In this document: in pieces, positions 46,685-56,003 of the stretch
Numbering within the stretch: position 1 is the first letter of the stretch
Layout: each line of letters starts with the position of its first letter
Source: Fontisubflavum oceani
GTDB taxonomy: Bacteria > Pseudomonadota > Alphaproteobacteria > Rhodobacterales > Rhodobacteraceae
DNA: 64,000 nucleotides
Reading direction: 5' to 3'
Assembly (NCBI RefSeq): GCF_030407165.1
Contig: NZ_CP129111.1
Location: 3,100,001 to 3,164,000, forward strand
Notes under the pieces: model-generated
The model's database searches: none
What the model was told of the DNA's origin: nothing
The model's input: the letters and a program-made list of their open reading frames with translations, nothing else
Program-made: the position numbers and the translations under genes

Positions 46685-47626
46685 ATGGTCTATCTCGTCA
46701 ACCGGCTCCTGTCGGTCGTTTTGACCCTGTTCCTCATCTCCATCGTCACCTTCGGGATCACCAATATCCTGCCGGGCGATGTGGCGATGATGATCATGGG
46801 CACGCAATCGAACCCCGAGGCGCTCGCAGGTTTGCGCGAGTCGCTTGGGCTGAACGACCCGTTGATTGTACAATACGGCCGTTGGATCGGCGGCATGCTA
46901 ACCGGAGACTGGGGCGAGTCCTTACTGTTCCGCGAACCGATTGCGCCACTCATACAACAGAAAGTGCTGGCCAGCGGGCTGATCGTTCTGCTCTCCATGG
47001 CGATCGCGCTGGCGCTCGCGATACCCTTGGGCGTTTGGGCCGCTCGGCACCGCGACCGGTGGCAAGACACGACTTCCTCGACCACCGCGCTCTTGGGCCT
47101 CAGCATGCCGGATTTCTTCATCGGCATCATGCTGATCCTTCTGTTTGCCGCCACGCTTGGATGGTTGCCCTCGTCGGGCTTCGTTGACCCGACCGAGGAC
47201 TTCTTCGGCGCTGTCCGGCACGCGCTTCTGCCGTCGCTGGCCCTGGCGCTCGGGTTGATGGCGCATCTGACACGCATGACCCGGTCGGCAATGATGGGTA
47301 TCTTGAACCAGGAGTTCATTCGCGTTGCGCGGGCCAAGGGTTTGCCGGAACGCACGGTGGTTTGGGGCTATGCGCTGCCCAATGCTATCGGGCCGGTGAT
47401 GACGGTGGCGGGGTTGCAGATCGGCTATCTGTTCGGCTCGATCATCGTGATTGAGAGCCTATTTTCTTACACCGGCATGGGCTGGCTGACGTATCAGGCG
47501 CTTCTCAACCGCGACATCCCATTGATCCAGAGCACAGTCTTCGTGATCGCTGCGGTTGTGATGTTGGTCAATCTGGCCGTCGATCTGCTCTACCGCGTGA
47601 TTGACCCGCGCATTCGGTTGGAGTGA
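46685..47626 (+). CDS. ABC transporter permease, DppB type
   Basis: A 313-aa permease beginning VYLVNRLLSVVLTLFLISIVTFGITNILPGDVA, the classic DppB/OppB start, with six helices and the EAA loop EFIRVARAKGLPERTVVWGYALPNAIGPV near residue 215. The ATG at 46685 gives the family start; an upstream frame to 46628 lacks support. It sits 69 bases after the binding-protein gene. With the next gene it forms the heterodimeric channel of the importer. Confidence 0.9.
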   Translation: MVYLVNRLLSVVLTLFLISIVTFGITNILPGDVAMMIMGTQSNPEALAGLRESLGLNDPLIVQYGRWIGGMLTGDWGESLLFREPIAPLIQQKVLASGLIVLLSMAIALALAIPLGVWAARHRDRWQDTTSSTTALLGLSMPDFFIGIMLILLFAATLGWLPSSGFVDPTEDFFGAVRHALLPSLALALGLMAHLTRMTRSAMMGILNQEFIRVARAKGLPERTVVWGYALPNAIGPVMTVAGLQIGYLFGSIIVIESLFSYTGMGWLTYQALLNRDIPLIQSTVFVIAAVVMLVNLAVDLLYRVIDPRIRLE

Positions 47627-47630
47627 GGCG

Positions 47631-48446
47631 ATGCGTAAGTTTCTATCTGCCAAGGCCCTGATCGGCTTCACCCTCGTCGCGATTGTCCTTGCGGTGGCCG
47701 TGCTCGCGCCGCTTTTCATCCCAGCCGAACGCGCCACGCAGATGGTGATGACCGCGAGGCTGCAACCACCGTCTTTCGAATACCTGCTTGGTACCGATCA
47801 GTTGGGGCGGGATCTGTTTGCACGGGTGATGCTCGGGGCTCAAACCTCGCTCACCATCGCGGCGCTCGCGGTGGGCATGTCCATCGTCTTGGGGCTGCCC
47901 CTCGGCATCATCTCCGGGTATTTCGGCGGACGGGTCGACAATGTCCTGATGCGGATCATCGATGCGCTGCTGAGCTTTCCAGCATTGCTTCTGGCGCTGA
48001 CAATCTCGGCCATCCTCGGCCCCAATTTGCAGAACACGATCATCGCAATTGGTATCGCCTTCACGCCTTTCCTTGCACGGATCGTCCGCGGCGAAGCCCT
48101 GCGCGTGGTGCAGATGCCTTATGTCGAGGCGGCCCGCGCTGCGGGAACGCGGGACGGCGCGATGATCATCCGCCATATCCTGCCCAACATCATGCCCGCG
48201 CTCATTGTCCAGGCCACGATCAGCCTCGCCTTCGCCGTGCTTGCTGAGGCCGCGTTATCCTTCCTCGGGCTCGGGACACAGCCCCCGATGGCCTCTTGGG
48301 GCCTGATGATCCAGGCGTCGCGGCAATTCCTCGACATCGCGCCCTGGACCGCGCTGGTGCCGGGCGCGGCCCTGGCCATCACGATCCTCGGCCTGAACCT
48401 TCTCGGCGACGTCCTGCGCGACGTTCTCGACCCCAGAGTACGGTGA
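47631..48446 (+). CDS. ABC transporter permease, DppC type
   Basis: A 271-aa permease with an N-terminal helix (ALIGFTLVAIVLAVAVLAPLF), the DppC-type segment SFEYLLGTDQLGRDLFARVMLGAQTSL near residue 45, and the EAA loop YVEAARAAGTRDGAMIIRHILPNIMPALI near residue 165. It starts four bases after the DppB-type stop. Coupled ATPases follow after five bases. Confidence 0.9.
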   Translation: MRKFLSAKALIGFTLVAIVLAVAVLAPLFIPAERATQMVMTARLQPPSFEYLLGTDQLGRDLFARVMLGAQTSLTIAALAVGMSIVLGLPLGIISGYFGGRVDNVLMRIIDALLSFPALLLALTISAILGPNLQNTIIAIGIAFTPFLARIVRGEALRVVQMPYVEAARAAGTRDGAMIIRHILPNIMPALIVQATISLAFAVLAEAALSFLGLGTQPPMASWGLMIQASRQFLDIAPWTALVPGAALAITILGLNLLGDVLRDVLDPRVR

Positions 48447-48451
48447 CCCGG

Positions 48452-50286
48452 ATGCGCGACCAGACCCAACCCGCCGCCCCGCTCTGTCGATTGAGAACCT
48501 CCGCGTCGAGTTCCAAGGCGAAACCGGGCCGATCACCGGCGTCAAAGATGTCAGCTTCACGGTTCAGCCCGGGGAGACGGTGTGTGTTGTGGGCGAGTCT
48601 GGATCGGGCAAATCCGTCACCTCCTTGTCTCTCCTCCGTTTGGTAGAATTTGGTGGCGGCAAAATCGTCTCCGGCAAACTCTGGTTCCGTCCTGAGGAGA
48701 AGGATCCCATTGATCTGGCCCAATTGCCGACCGAACAAATGGTCGACTTGCGTGGCGATCAGATCGGGATGATTTTCCAAGAGCCGATGACCGCGCTCAA
48801 CCCGATTTTCACCATTGGCCGACAGTTGACGGACGGACTGCGCCGCCATCGCAAGCTTTCGGCCAGCGAGGCCGAGGCGCGCGCGCTTGAGCTTCTGAAA
48901 GAGGTCCGTCTCCCCGAACCCGAGCGGCGGCTGACGCAATATCCGCATGAGCTGTCCGGCGGCATGCGCCAACGCGTCGTGATTGCGATGGCCATGGCCT
49001 GCCGCCCGCAACTTCTGATCGCGGATGAACCGACAACGGCACTCGACGTGACGATCCAGGCGGAAATCTTGGGGCTGATCAAGCGGCTCAAGCGGGAAAC
49101 CGGGATGGCCGTTTTGTTCATCACCCATGACATGGCCGTGGTGGCACAACTCGCCGACCGGGTCGTGGTGATGCGCCACGGCGAGCTTGTCGAGGAAGGC
49201 CCGGTTGAGCAGATCTTCGCAGATCCACAGGCCGATTATACCAAAGCCCTCCTTGCCTCCGTCCCCAAGCTGGGTGAGATGCGGGGCAAGCCGGGGCCGG
49301 AGCCGTTGCGCATCCCCGGGCAGCCCGATCCTGTTGCCGCACCGACCATGGCCGATACACCGAGGGAAGATCGCCCGATCCTCTCGGTCAAAGGGCTGAC
49401 CACACGATTCCCCATTCGTGGCGGCTTCACCCGCCGCGTCGTGTCAAATGTGCACGCTGTTGAAGACGTGACCTTTGATCTCACCGCAGGCGAGACGCTG
49501 GCCCTTGTTGGGGAGTCCGGCTGCGGCAAGTCGACCACCGCACGCTCGATCTTGCGGTTGGTGGACCCGACCGCTGGCGATGTTGTTCTGGACGGGCAAG
49601 ATATTCTGGGCCTCAATCCCCGCGATTTGCGTCGGGCGCGGCGCAATATGCAGATGGTGTTTCAAGATCCGTTTGCCTCGCTCAACCCTTTCATGCGGCT
49701 GCGCAAGCAGGTTGCCGAGCCGATGATGAATTTCGGCTTGGCAACCGGCTCCGATCTCGAAGACCGGATCGCCACCCTGTTTGATCGCGTCGGCTTGCCG
49801 CGGAATTTCATGCGCCGCTTTCCGCATGAGCTTTCTGGCGGACAACGCCAACGCGTCGCCATTGCCCGAGCACTTTCGGTCAATCCAAAACTCATCATCG
49901 CGGACGAAGCCGTATCGGCGTTGGATGTGTCGGTGCAGGCACAGGTCCTAAATCTCCTGATGGAGCTGCAAGCGGATTTCGGGCTGTCTTACCTGTTCAT
50001 CAGTCATGATATGGCGGTGGTCGAGCGGGTCTCGCACCGCGTTGGCGTAATGTATCTCGGGCGGCTGGTCGAAATCGGCCCACGGGCGGCCATATTCGAA
50101 GACCCGCGCCACAGCTACACGCGCGCACTGCTCAGCGGCGTGCCCATCGCCGACCCGACGCAACGGGCCCTCAAAGAAAGCGTCGCATTCAAGGCGCTGC
50201 CCTCGCCGATATTCCCAGTTGGGCATGCCCCCGCCCCACCGGTCTATGACGAGGTTTCTGCCGGTCACTTTGTGCTTCAGATTTGA
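48452..50286 (+). pseudogene. Fused DppD-DppF type ABC ATPase, N-terminal frame broken
   Basis: Reading back from the first ATPase, the natural start is the ATG at 48452. The frame shifts near 48485, where CCGCTCTGTCG lacks one base (APLLSIENLRVEF is restored by one extra C). The rest gives a 611-aa double ATPase: first domain Walker A GESGSGKSVTSL, LSGGMRQRVVIAMAMA and LLIADEPTTALDVT; second domain GESGCGKSTTARSI, LSGGQRQRVAIARALS and LIIADEAVSALDVS. A fused DppD/DppF is common in this class. It energises the importer of the preceding genes. The split is likely a sequence error. Confidence 0.83.
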
Positions 50287-50423
50287 CGCTCATGACTTAT
50301 GGCTATGAGAGCGCCGTATGAAGCGCTTTCAAGCGGCCATGATCGGCTGACCAGACCGGGCCTCTCACAGATGTTCATGCTCGCGACGCTGACATGACCG
50401 AAAATCTGTATTGCCCGTGAAAA

Positions 50424-50508
50424 TGGTGCGGGTGGAGGGACTTGAACCCCCACGCCTTGCGGCGCCAGAACCTAAATCTGGTGCGTCTACCAATTTCGCC
50501 ACACCCGC
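50424..50508 (-). tRNA. tRNA-Leu (anticodon TAG)
   Basis: On the minus strand the gene runs from GCGGGTGTGGCG, with D-loop AAATTGGTAGACG and anticodon stem-loop CCAGATTTAGGTTCTGG (anticodon TAG). A long variable arm (CGCCGCAAGGCG) follows, then the T-arm GGGGGTTCAAGTCCC. The acceptor 3' strand closes with CACCCGC, discriminator A and an encoded CCA. The long variable arm and anticodon identify tRNA-Leu reading CUA/CUN codons. Confidence 0.95.
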
Positions 50509-50727
50509 TTGCGCTGCGCTATGTAGCAGAGGCTTTCCGGGCAGGATAGAGGCAAAACGCATGGCTCGACGACCATCAAGACCAATGGGTGAGAGGAGCA
50601 AAACCAGCCTCATGCCGGGCGATCTGCGCGGTCTTCGAAAACCTTTTGGGAAACCTCACGTTTTGGAGTAACATCTCGTTAATCAAAATCGAGGCAGAAT
50701 TGCCCGTGATCCGAGAGCAGGACTCAG

Positions 50728-51231
50728 ATGACCGACCCCTATGACCAGTCTCGCACTGGCACGTCACCCCCTATTGAGACCCGGCTAGAGGCAGCTTTGC
50801 CTCTGGGCACAACCGTTTTAACGCTTGATGGTGCCCTGCCGGTCGAACATCTCACACCCGGAGATCGGGTGATCACGCGAGATGCGGGCGCGCAGCGTCT
50901 TCGCGCCATTATACGCCGAAAAGTGCCGCAGGGGTTGCGCATGGTTCGGGTCGGTCGCGATGCTTTGGGCGGCAAACCCGATGCGGACATCACGCTCTTG
51001 CCGCATCAACGCATCCTGATCCGTGATTGGCGCGCCAAGCTGCTCTATGGTGCCCCGCAAGCCAAGGTCGCGGCGGCGCGGCTGATTGATGGTGAGTTTA
51101 TCGGTTGGGCCATCGACACCCCAACCGACGTGATCTCGCTGCATTTCCAGCGGCTGCATATCCTTTATGCGGGCGGGTTGGAGTTACAGAGCGCCAATCC
51201 GCATTACGCGCCAGGTTTCGGTGCGCAGTAA
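50728..51231 (+). CDS. Hint-domain protein, Hint_2 type
   Basis: A 167-aa protein with a Hint (Hedgehog/intein) fold of the Hint_2 family: the start GTTVLTLDGALPVEHLTPGDRVITRDAGAQRLRAIIRRKV near residues 27-65 (quoted as the diagnostic block), and LPHQRILIRDWRAKLLYGAPQAKVAAARLIDGEFIG near residue 90. It lacks an obvious catalytic cysteine at the Hint start (T-T-V-L), so self-splicing looks unlikely. Stand-alone Hint_2 proteins are abundant in Rhodobacteraceae, often as the C-terminal part of secreted repeat proteins. No signal peptide is seen. Function unknown. Confidence 0.75.
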   Translation: MTDPYDQSRTGTSPPIETRLEAALPLGTTVLTLDGALPVEHLTPGDRVITRDAGAQRLRAIIRRKVPQGLRMVRVGRDALGGKPDADITLLPHQRILIRDWRAKLLYGAPQAKVAAARLIDGEFIGWAIDTPTDVISLHFQRLHILYAGGLELQSANPHYAPGFGAQ

Positions 51232-51337
51232 CTCGAAGAAATCATCCACAAACACGCTGCGTCGTCATCAAAACATCTGAAAGAGCGCGACTCGCGCGCG
51301 CCCATCCCGCGGCAGCACGGGCCGAGGATGGCTCTCT

Positions 51338-52948
51338 TTAGGGGGCCTGACGAGGGGCGCCCGCCCCCTCCAAGGCCCGAAACACCTTTGGCAGCATTTC
51401 GGGCAAGTCTTCTGCGATGAGACCAGGGCCGAAGGCGCGGGCACATTCCACATGGAGCCACGCCCCCGCCTCCGCGGCCTGCATCGCGTCAAGCCCGCGC
51501 GCCATCAGCCCAGAGATAAACCCGGCTAAAACATCCCCCGCGCCCGCCGTCGCCAGCCAAGGCGCGGCCTGTTCATAGGCTGCCGAGTTGATCGCACAGC
51601 GCCCGCTCGGACCCGCGATCACCGTGTCCGGCCCTTTGAACAACACGACGCAGCCGGCCCGCGCCGCCGCCTCTCGGGTCGCATCGACTCTAGAATAAGC
51701 CGGGCCCGTTTCGGATATGGCGTTTAGCTTCTCTGCAATATCTGGGAACAACCTGGCAAACTCGCCCGCGTGAGGCGTCAACACCACCGCCTTGTGAAGC
51801 AAGGCAAAAAGCGCCTCCGGCTCCGCCTCGAAGGACATTAACGCATCGGCATCCAACACAACCGACCGCTCCGACTGCAACGCAACCGCAACCACCTCCC
51901 GCGTCGCCGCGCCAACCCCCATCCCGGGGCCGAGACAGAGCGCGTTGATCCGTTCATCCTCCAACACCGCCGCCAACCCGTCAGCGCCATCACATTTCCG
52001 AAGCATGATCGCGGTCAGTTGTGCCGCGCATTCCATCATCGCCGACCCCGGCGCGGCCACCGTCACCAGCCCGGCACCGACTCGGAGAGCGCCCCGCGCA
52101 GCCAAACGGGCCGCGCCGGTGCGGCCCATCGGACCAGAGAGGATTACCGCGTGGCCATGGGTGTATTTGTGCTGATGAGACTCCTTTGCGGCCATCGCGA
52201 CATCACCGCCATCCGCCAGCCGAACCACATTGCCCGGCGGCACGACCAAGTTACCCCCGACCGCCCGCCCGGATGCCCCCTCGAGCCCAATGCTCTTCAC
52301 AATCGTTTTGCCGCTGATATCCGCGCCATCGCTTGCGCGATGCCCGATCTTCTCACTGTGGAATGTCACTGTCAGATCTGCCGGGATCGCCGTGCCCAAA
52401 ACGCGGCCGCTATCCGAGCACACTCCACTGGGAATATCCAATGCGACAACGCGCCCGGAGTCGTCGCGCGAGAAATCTCGCGCTTCGGCGAAGATCGTGA
52501 ACGGCCCCTGGAAAGGACGTATCAGGCCCGTCCCAAAGAGCCCGTCGACAAGCAGGTCGACATGTTGCGGGATCACCAGGTTGTCAGTCTCCGATGACGG
52601 CGGGTTCACGGCATAGACGCTCACCTCGCCCATCTCCACCCACCGCTCATAGTTCACCTTCGCATCCGGCGGCAGCTTGTCAGGATCACCGTAGAGAAAC
52701 ACCTCCACCTCCCAGCCCCACTCTTTCAGCAGCCGAGCCACGACAAACCCGTCGCCGCCATTGTTGCCCGGCCCGCAGAGCACCACCGCCCGGTGCGGCG
52801 CCGCTTGAAGCTCCGGCCATTCCTCGAAAATCGCCTCGACCACGCCGCGACCGGCGCGTTCCATCAGTTCCAGCCCTGTCACCTGCCCGCTTTCGATCGC
52901 GGCGGTTTCGATGGCACGCATCTGCGCCGCCGTTAGCAATTTAGTCAC
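51338..52948 (-). CDS. nnr: Bifunctional NAD(P)H-hydrate epimerase / ADP-dependent NAD(P)H-hydrate dehydratase
   Basis: A 536-aa fusion that repairs damaged NAD(P)HX. The N-terminal YjeF_N epimerase half has AVVLCGPGNNGGDGFVVARLL near residue 55 and GRVVALDIPSGVCSDSG near residue 150. The C-terminal carbohydrate-kinase-like dehydratase half has HAVILSGPMGRTGAARLAARGALRVGAGLVTVA near residue 250 and AAPWLATAGAGDVLAGFISGLMA near residue 490. The GTG at 52948 follows AGGGA; a longer GTG start at 52969 is possible but lacks the family start. It is divergent from glnB and convergent with the Hint gene. Confidence 0.94.
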   Translation of the reverse strand: MTKLLTAAQMRAIETAAIESGQVTGLELMERAGRGVVEAIFEEWPELQAAPHRAVVLCGPGNNGGDGFVVARLLKEWGWEVEVFLYGDPDKLPPDAKVNYERWVEMGEVSVYAVNPPSSETDNLVIPQHVDLLVDGLFGTGLIRPFQGPFTIFAEARDFSRDDSGRVVALDIPSGVCSDSGRVLGTAIPADLTVTFHSEKIGHRASDGADISGKTIVKSIGLEGASGRAVGGNLVVPPGNVVRLADGGDVAMAAKESHQHKYTHGHAVILSGPMGRTGAARLAARGALRVGAGLVTVAAPGSAMMECAAQLTAIMLRKCDGADGLAAVLEDERINALCLGPGMGVGAATREVVAVALQSERSVVLDADALMSFEAEPEALFALLHKAVVLTPHAGEFARLFPDIAEKLNAISETGPAYSRVDATREAAARAGCVVLFKGPDTVIAGPSGRCAINSAAYEQAAPWLATAGAGDVLAGFISGLMARGLDAMQAAEAGAWLHVECARAFGPGLIAEDLPEMLPKVFRALEGAGAPRQAP

Positions 52949-53121
52949 TGGACATCCCTCACGATTCACTTCTGCCTAAAAGATAGGCGCAACGCACAAT
53001 CTCTCATCGCCGCGCACGGATTCCCCTTCCGGCATGGCCCCTGCGTCATGCTACCCGATTGCTCCAGCCATGTGAAAGTGGTGTCACGGGCGGGCATGCA
53101 AGGCGAGGAGGCGCGGGTGTC

Positions 53122-53460
53122 ATGAAGAAGATCGAGGCCATCATCAAACCGTTCAAATTGGACGAGGTGAAAGAAGCCCTGCAAGAGATCGGCATCCAGG
53201 GCCTGAGCGTGACCGAGGTCAAAGGCTTCGGACGCCAGAAAGGCCATACCGAGTTGTATCGCGGCGCCGAATATGTGGTGGATTTCCTGCCCAAAGTGAA
53301 AATCGAGGTGGTGCTGGCCGATGATCAGGTCGATGCCGCCATCGAAGCGATCATTGATGCCGCGAAGACCGACAAAATCGGCGACGGCAAAATCTTCGTC
53401 TCCCCCATCGAACAGGCGATCCGCATCCGGACCGGCGAGGCCGGCGAAGACGCGCTGTAA
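53122..53460 (+). CDS. glnB: Nitrogen regulatory protein PII
   Basis: A 112-aa PII protein. The uridylylation tyrosine (Tyr51) lies in the T-loop KGHTELYRGAEYVVDF. The B- and C-loop motifs are TDKIGDGKIFVSPIEQAIRIRTGE. Trimeric PII binds 2-oxoglutarate and ATP/ADP and adjusts GlnE, NtrB and ammonium transport. AGGAGG precedes the ATG at 53122. It lies 64 bases before glnA, with a hairpin in the gap, the usual glnBA arrangement in alphaproteobacteria. Confidence 0.97.
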   Translation: MKKIEAIIKPFKLDEVKEALQEIGIQGLSVTEVKGFGRQKGHTELYRGAEYVVDFLPKVKIEVVLADDQVDAAIEAIIDAAKTDKIGDGKIFVSPIEQAIRIRTGEAGEDAL

Positions 53461-53474
53461 CCCTTTGAGAATTT

Positions 53475-53492
53475 TGGGGCGCTGCCGCCCCA
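53475..53492 (+). promoter_or_regulatory. Hairpin between glnB and glnA
   Basis: TGGGGC and GCCCCA form a 6-bp perfect stem around the loop GCTGCC. There is no T run, so it is not a strong terminator. It could act as a partial attenuator or a processing site in a glnB-glnA transcript. Confidence 0.45.
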
Positions 53493-53523
53493 GCAACAGA
53501 CCCAAACGTTAAGGAAGGTCACG

Positions 53524-54929
53524 ATGAGCAAAGAGAACGTTCTGTCCATGATCAAGGATGAGGATGTCGACTATGTCGATATCCGCTTCACCGATCCGCG
53601 CGGCAAGCTGCAACATGTCACGGTCATGTCCGATCAGGTTGATGAGGATTTCCTTGAGGAAGGCTTCATGTTTGACGGCTCGTCGATTGCCGGCTGGAAA
53701 GGCATCGAAGCCTCGGACATGAAACTGATGCCCGACACCGAAAGCGCCTATATCGATCCGTTCTATGCGGAAAAGACGCTCTGCCTGCATTGCTCCATCG
53801 TTGAGCCCGACACGGGCGAAGCCTATGAGCGTGACCCGCGCGGCACCGCCGAGAAAGCCGAGGCCTATCTGAAATCCTCCGGCATCGGCGACGCGGCCTA
53901 TTTCGGCCCCGAGGCGGAGTTCTTCCTGTTCGACGACGTCCGCTTCTCGGTCGCGATGAACAAAGTCTCTTACGAGGTCGACGCACAGGATGCGTCCTGG
54001 AACACCGACAGCGAGTACGAGATGGGCAATATGGGCCACCGCCCCGGCGTCAAAGGCGGCTATTTCCCGGTCAACCCGACCGATGCCAGCCATGATCTGC
54101 GCTCGGAAATGCTCTCGACCATGAAGCGCATCGGCATGAAGGTCGACAAGCACCACCACGAGGTGGCCTCGTGCCAGCATGAGCTTGGCCTGATCTTCGA
54201 CAGCCTGACCAAACAGGCCGATGAGCTGCAGAAATACAAATACATCATCCACAACGTGGCCCATGCCTATGGCAAATCGGCGACCTTCATGCCGAAGCCA
54301 ATCGCGGGCGATAACGGCACCGGGATGCATGTGAACATGTCGATCTGGAAAGACGGCAAGCCTTTGTTCGCGGGCGACAAATATGCCGATCTGTCCGATG
54401 AGGCGCTCTATTTCATCGGTGGTGTGCTGAAACATGCCAAAACGCTGAACGCGTTCACCAATCCGTCGACCAACAGCTACAAGCGCCTGATCCCGGGTTT
54501 TGAAGCGCCGGTTCTGCGCGCCTATTCGGCCCGCAACCGCTCCGGTTGTGTCCGTATTCCATGGACGGAAAGCCCGAAAGCCAAGCGCGTCGAAGCGCGG
54601 TTCCCCGACCCCTCGGCGAACCCCTATCTCTGCTTCGCAGCTCTGCTGATGGCGGGCCTCGACGGTATCCAGAACAAAATCCATCCCGGCGATCCGTCGG
54701 ACAAAGACCTCTACGATCTGCCGCCGGAAGAGCTGGCCGGTATCCCAACCGTCTGTGCCTCGCTGCGCGAAGCGCTTGAGGCTTTGGAAGCGGATCATGA
54801 CTTCCTTCTGGCCGGTGACGTGTTCACCAAAGACCAGATCGAAGGCTATATGGAGTTGAAATGGGAAGAGGTGTACGCGTTCGAACACACCCGCACCCGG
54901 TGGAATACCTGAACTATTACAGCTGCTGA
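53524..54929 (+). CDS. glnA: Type I glutamine synthetase (C-terminal frameshift)
   Basis: A type I glutamine synthetase. Features include FMFDGSSIAGWKGIEASDM near residue 50, the NGSGMH-like motif DNGTGMHVNMSI near residue 265, and the adenylylation tyrosine in DKDLYDLPPEEL near residue 398. As written it stops early at 54912 with an abnormal tail (FEHTRTRWNT). One C missing in the run at 54890-54892 accounts for it; restoring it gives FEHTPHPVEYLNYYSC and a stop at 54929, exactly the usual 468 aa. The protein is otherwise intact. It fixes ammonium into glutamine under control of the PII cascade. The start follows AAGGA. Confidence 0.95.
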
Positions 54930-54950
54930 TTGCAGGTGAACCAAAACACA

Positions 54951-54976
54951 AAAGGGCGCCGGCAGTGGCGCCCTTT
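54951..54976 (+). terminator. Stem-loop terminator after glnA
   Basis: AAAGGGCGCC and GGCGCCCTTT form a perfect 10-bp stem with a six-base loop (GGCAGT), 21 bases after the restored glnA stop. The downstream T content is low (CATCTT), so it may be weak in vitro. It is placed correctly to end the glnBA transcript. Confidence 0.7.
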
Positions 54977-55040
54977 CATCTTAGAAAGATGGCTTTGAAG
55001 CTGGCCGATCAACAGATCCGGCACCAGTGAACCCGGTGGC

Positions 55041-55259
55041 CTAGAACCGCGTGAACCGCGAGGCCCGGCGCATCATGCGCATGGCTTGGCGGGTGTTTTG
55101 CTGACTATTCTGCACTTTCTCACGCTGCTCTGGCGTCATCGCGTTTTCGCGGTCTTGGCCCTGACCCCGGCGCGATACGCGATCAATGCCCGCATCCACG
55201 CCGCGATTGACCACGCGTCGAATGATGCGATTGATCACCATGGTGATGATACGATCCAT
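55041..55259 (-). CDS. Small basic protein of unknown function
   Basis: A 72-aa basic protein with a hydrophobic amphipathic N-terminus (MDRIITMVINRIIRRVVNRGVDAGIDRVSRR) and a Gln/Arg-rich helical tail (TPEQREKVQNSQQNTRQAMRMMRRASRFTRF). The ATG at 55259 follows GGAGG at eight bases, a strong site, and the next upstream ATG is less well placed. The pattern of alternating Arg and hydrophobic residues suggests a peripheral membrane or nucleic-acid-binding helix. No family is recognised; it is probably conserved in Rhodobacteraceae. Confidence 0.6.
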   Translation of the reverse strand: MDRIITMVINRIIRRVVNRGVDAGIDRVSRRGQGQDRENAMTPEQREKVQNSQQNTRQAMRMMRRASRFTRF

Positions 55260-55331
55260 GTTTTGCGCCTCCATTTCGGTGCTGCCGCTTAATATAGGGC
55301 AAATATCGGCAAAAATCAGGCGCAAAGGCCG

Positions 55332-56003
55332 TCATTCGCCAAATAGCTCGTCCTGGCCATCATCTTCTGGGCCATCATCGAGTTCGGAGAGATCATCTTC
55401 GCCACCCGGACCAGGCATCATTGAAGGCGGCAGGCGGCTGTCGAGAAGCCCCGCCGAACGGAGTTCTTTCAGGCCCGGCAGGTCGCGGGCGCTTTCCAGC
55501 CCGAAATGATCAAGGAACCCTTGCGTCACGACATAGGTTACAGGGCGCCCCGGCGTCATTTTCCGCCGCCCGAACCGGACCCACTCCATCTCGATCAACT
55601 GATCCACCGTGCCTCGGCTGACGGAGACGCCGCGGATTTCTTCGATCTCGGCGCGGGTGACCGGTTGATGATAGGCGATAATCGCAAGCGTCTCGATCGC
55701 CGCGCGGCTGAGTTTGCGAGTCTCGACCGTCTCCCGGCTCATCAGAAACCCAAGATCGGCAGCCGTGCGGATCGCCCAGGCATCGCCGACTTTGACAACG
55801 GTCACGCCCCGGCCCTCATAGCGGCGGCGGAGCAGCACCAGCGCTTCGGCCGCATCGCAGCCATGCGGCATCCGCGCCTCCATCTCGCGCGTGCTCATCG
55901 GCTCCGTACTGGCAAAGAGCATCGCCTCGACCATGCGTTCTTGTTCGGCCAAAGGCGGGGCCTGAAACAGGCTCTCTTCGGTGTCTTGGTCTGAGTCGCT
56001 CAT
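55332..56003 (-). CDS. scpB: Segregation and condensation protein B
   Basis: A 223-aa ScpB with two winged-helix domains: the N-terminal AEQERMVEAMLFASTEPMSTREMEARMP, and the core RAAIETLAIIAYHQPVTRAEIEEIRGVSVSRGTVDQLIE near residue 95. An acidic C-terminal tail follows (GGEDDLSELDDGPEDDG). ScpB binds ScpA and the SMC ATPase to organise the chromosome. Its start overlaps the scpA stop (ATGA). Confidence 0.95.
   Translation of the reverse strand: MSDSDQDTEESLFQAPPLAEQERMVEAMLFASTEPMSTREMEARMPHGCDAAEALVLLRRRYEGRGVTVVKVGDAWAIRTAADLGFLMSRETVETRKLSRAAIETLAIIAYHQPVTRAEIEEIRGVSVSRGTVDQLIEMEWVRFGRRKMTPGRPVTYVVTQGFLDHFGLESARDLPGLKELRSAGLLDSRLPPSMMPGPGGEDDLSELDDGPEDDGQDELFGE

Noticed and set aside
38038..50286. 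Genomic island or mobile region around the two ABC importers
   Set aside because: No integrase, transposase, direct repeats or tRNA-bounded insertion was seen, and the adjacent tRNA-Leu is intact with no visible att-like copy.
53509..54951. Long minus-strand open frame opposite glnA
   Set aside because: It mirrors glnA codon bias; no start signal or domain, while glnA is unequivocal.
55041..56003. tatABC genes expected next to scpB
   Set aside because: Not present in the window: scpB is followed by the 72-aa protein and glnA. The order varies between genera and I draw no conclusion.
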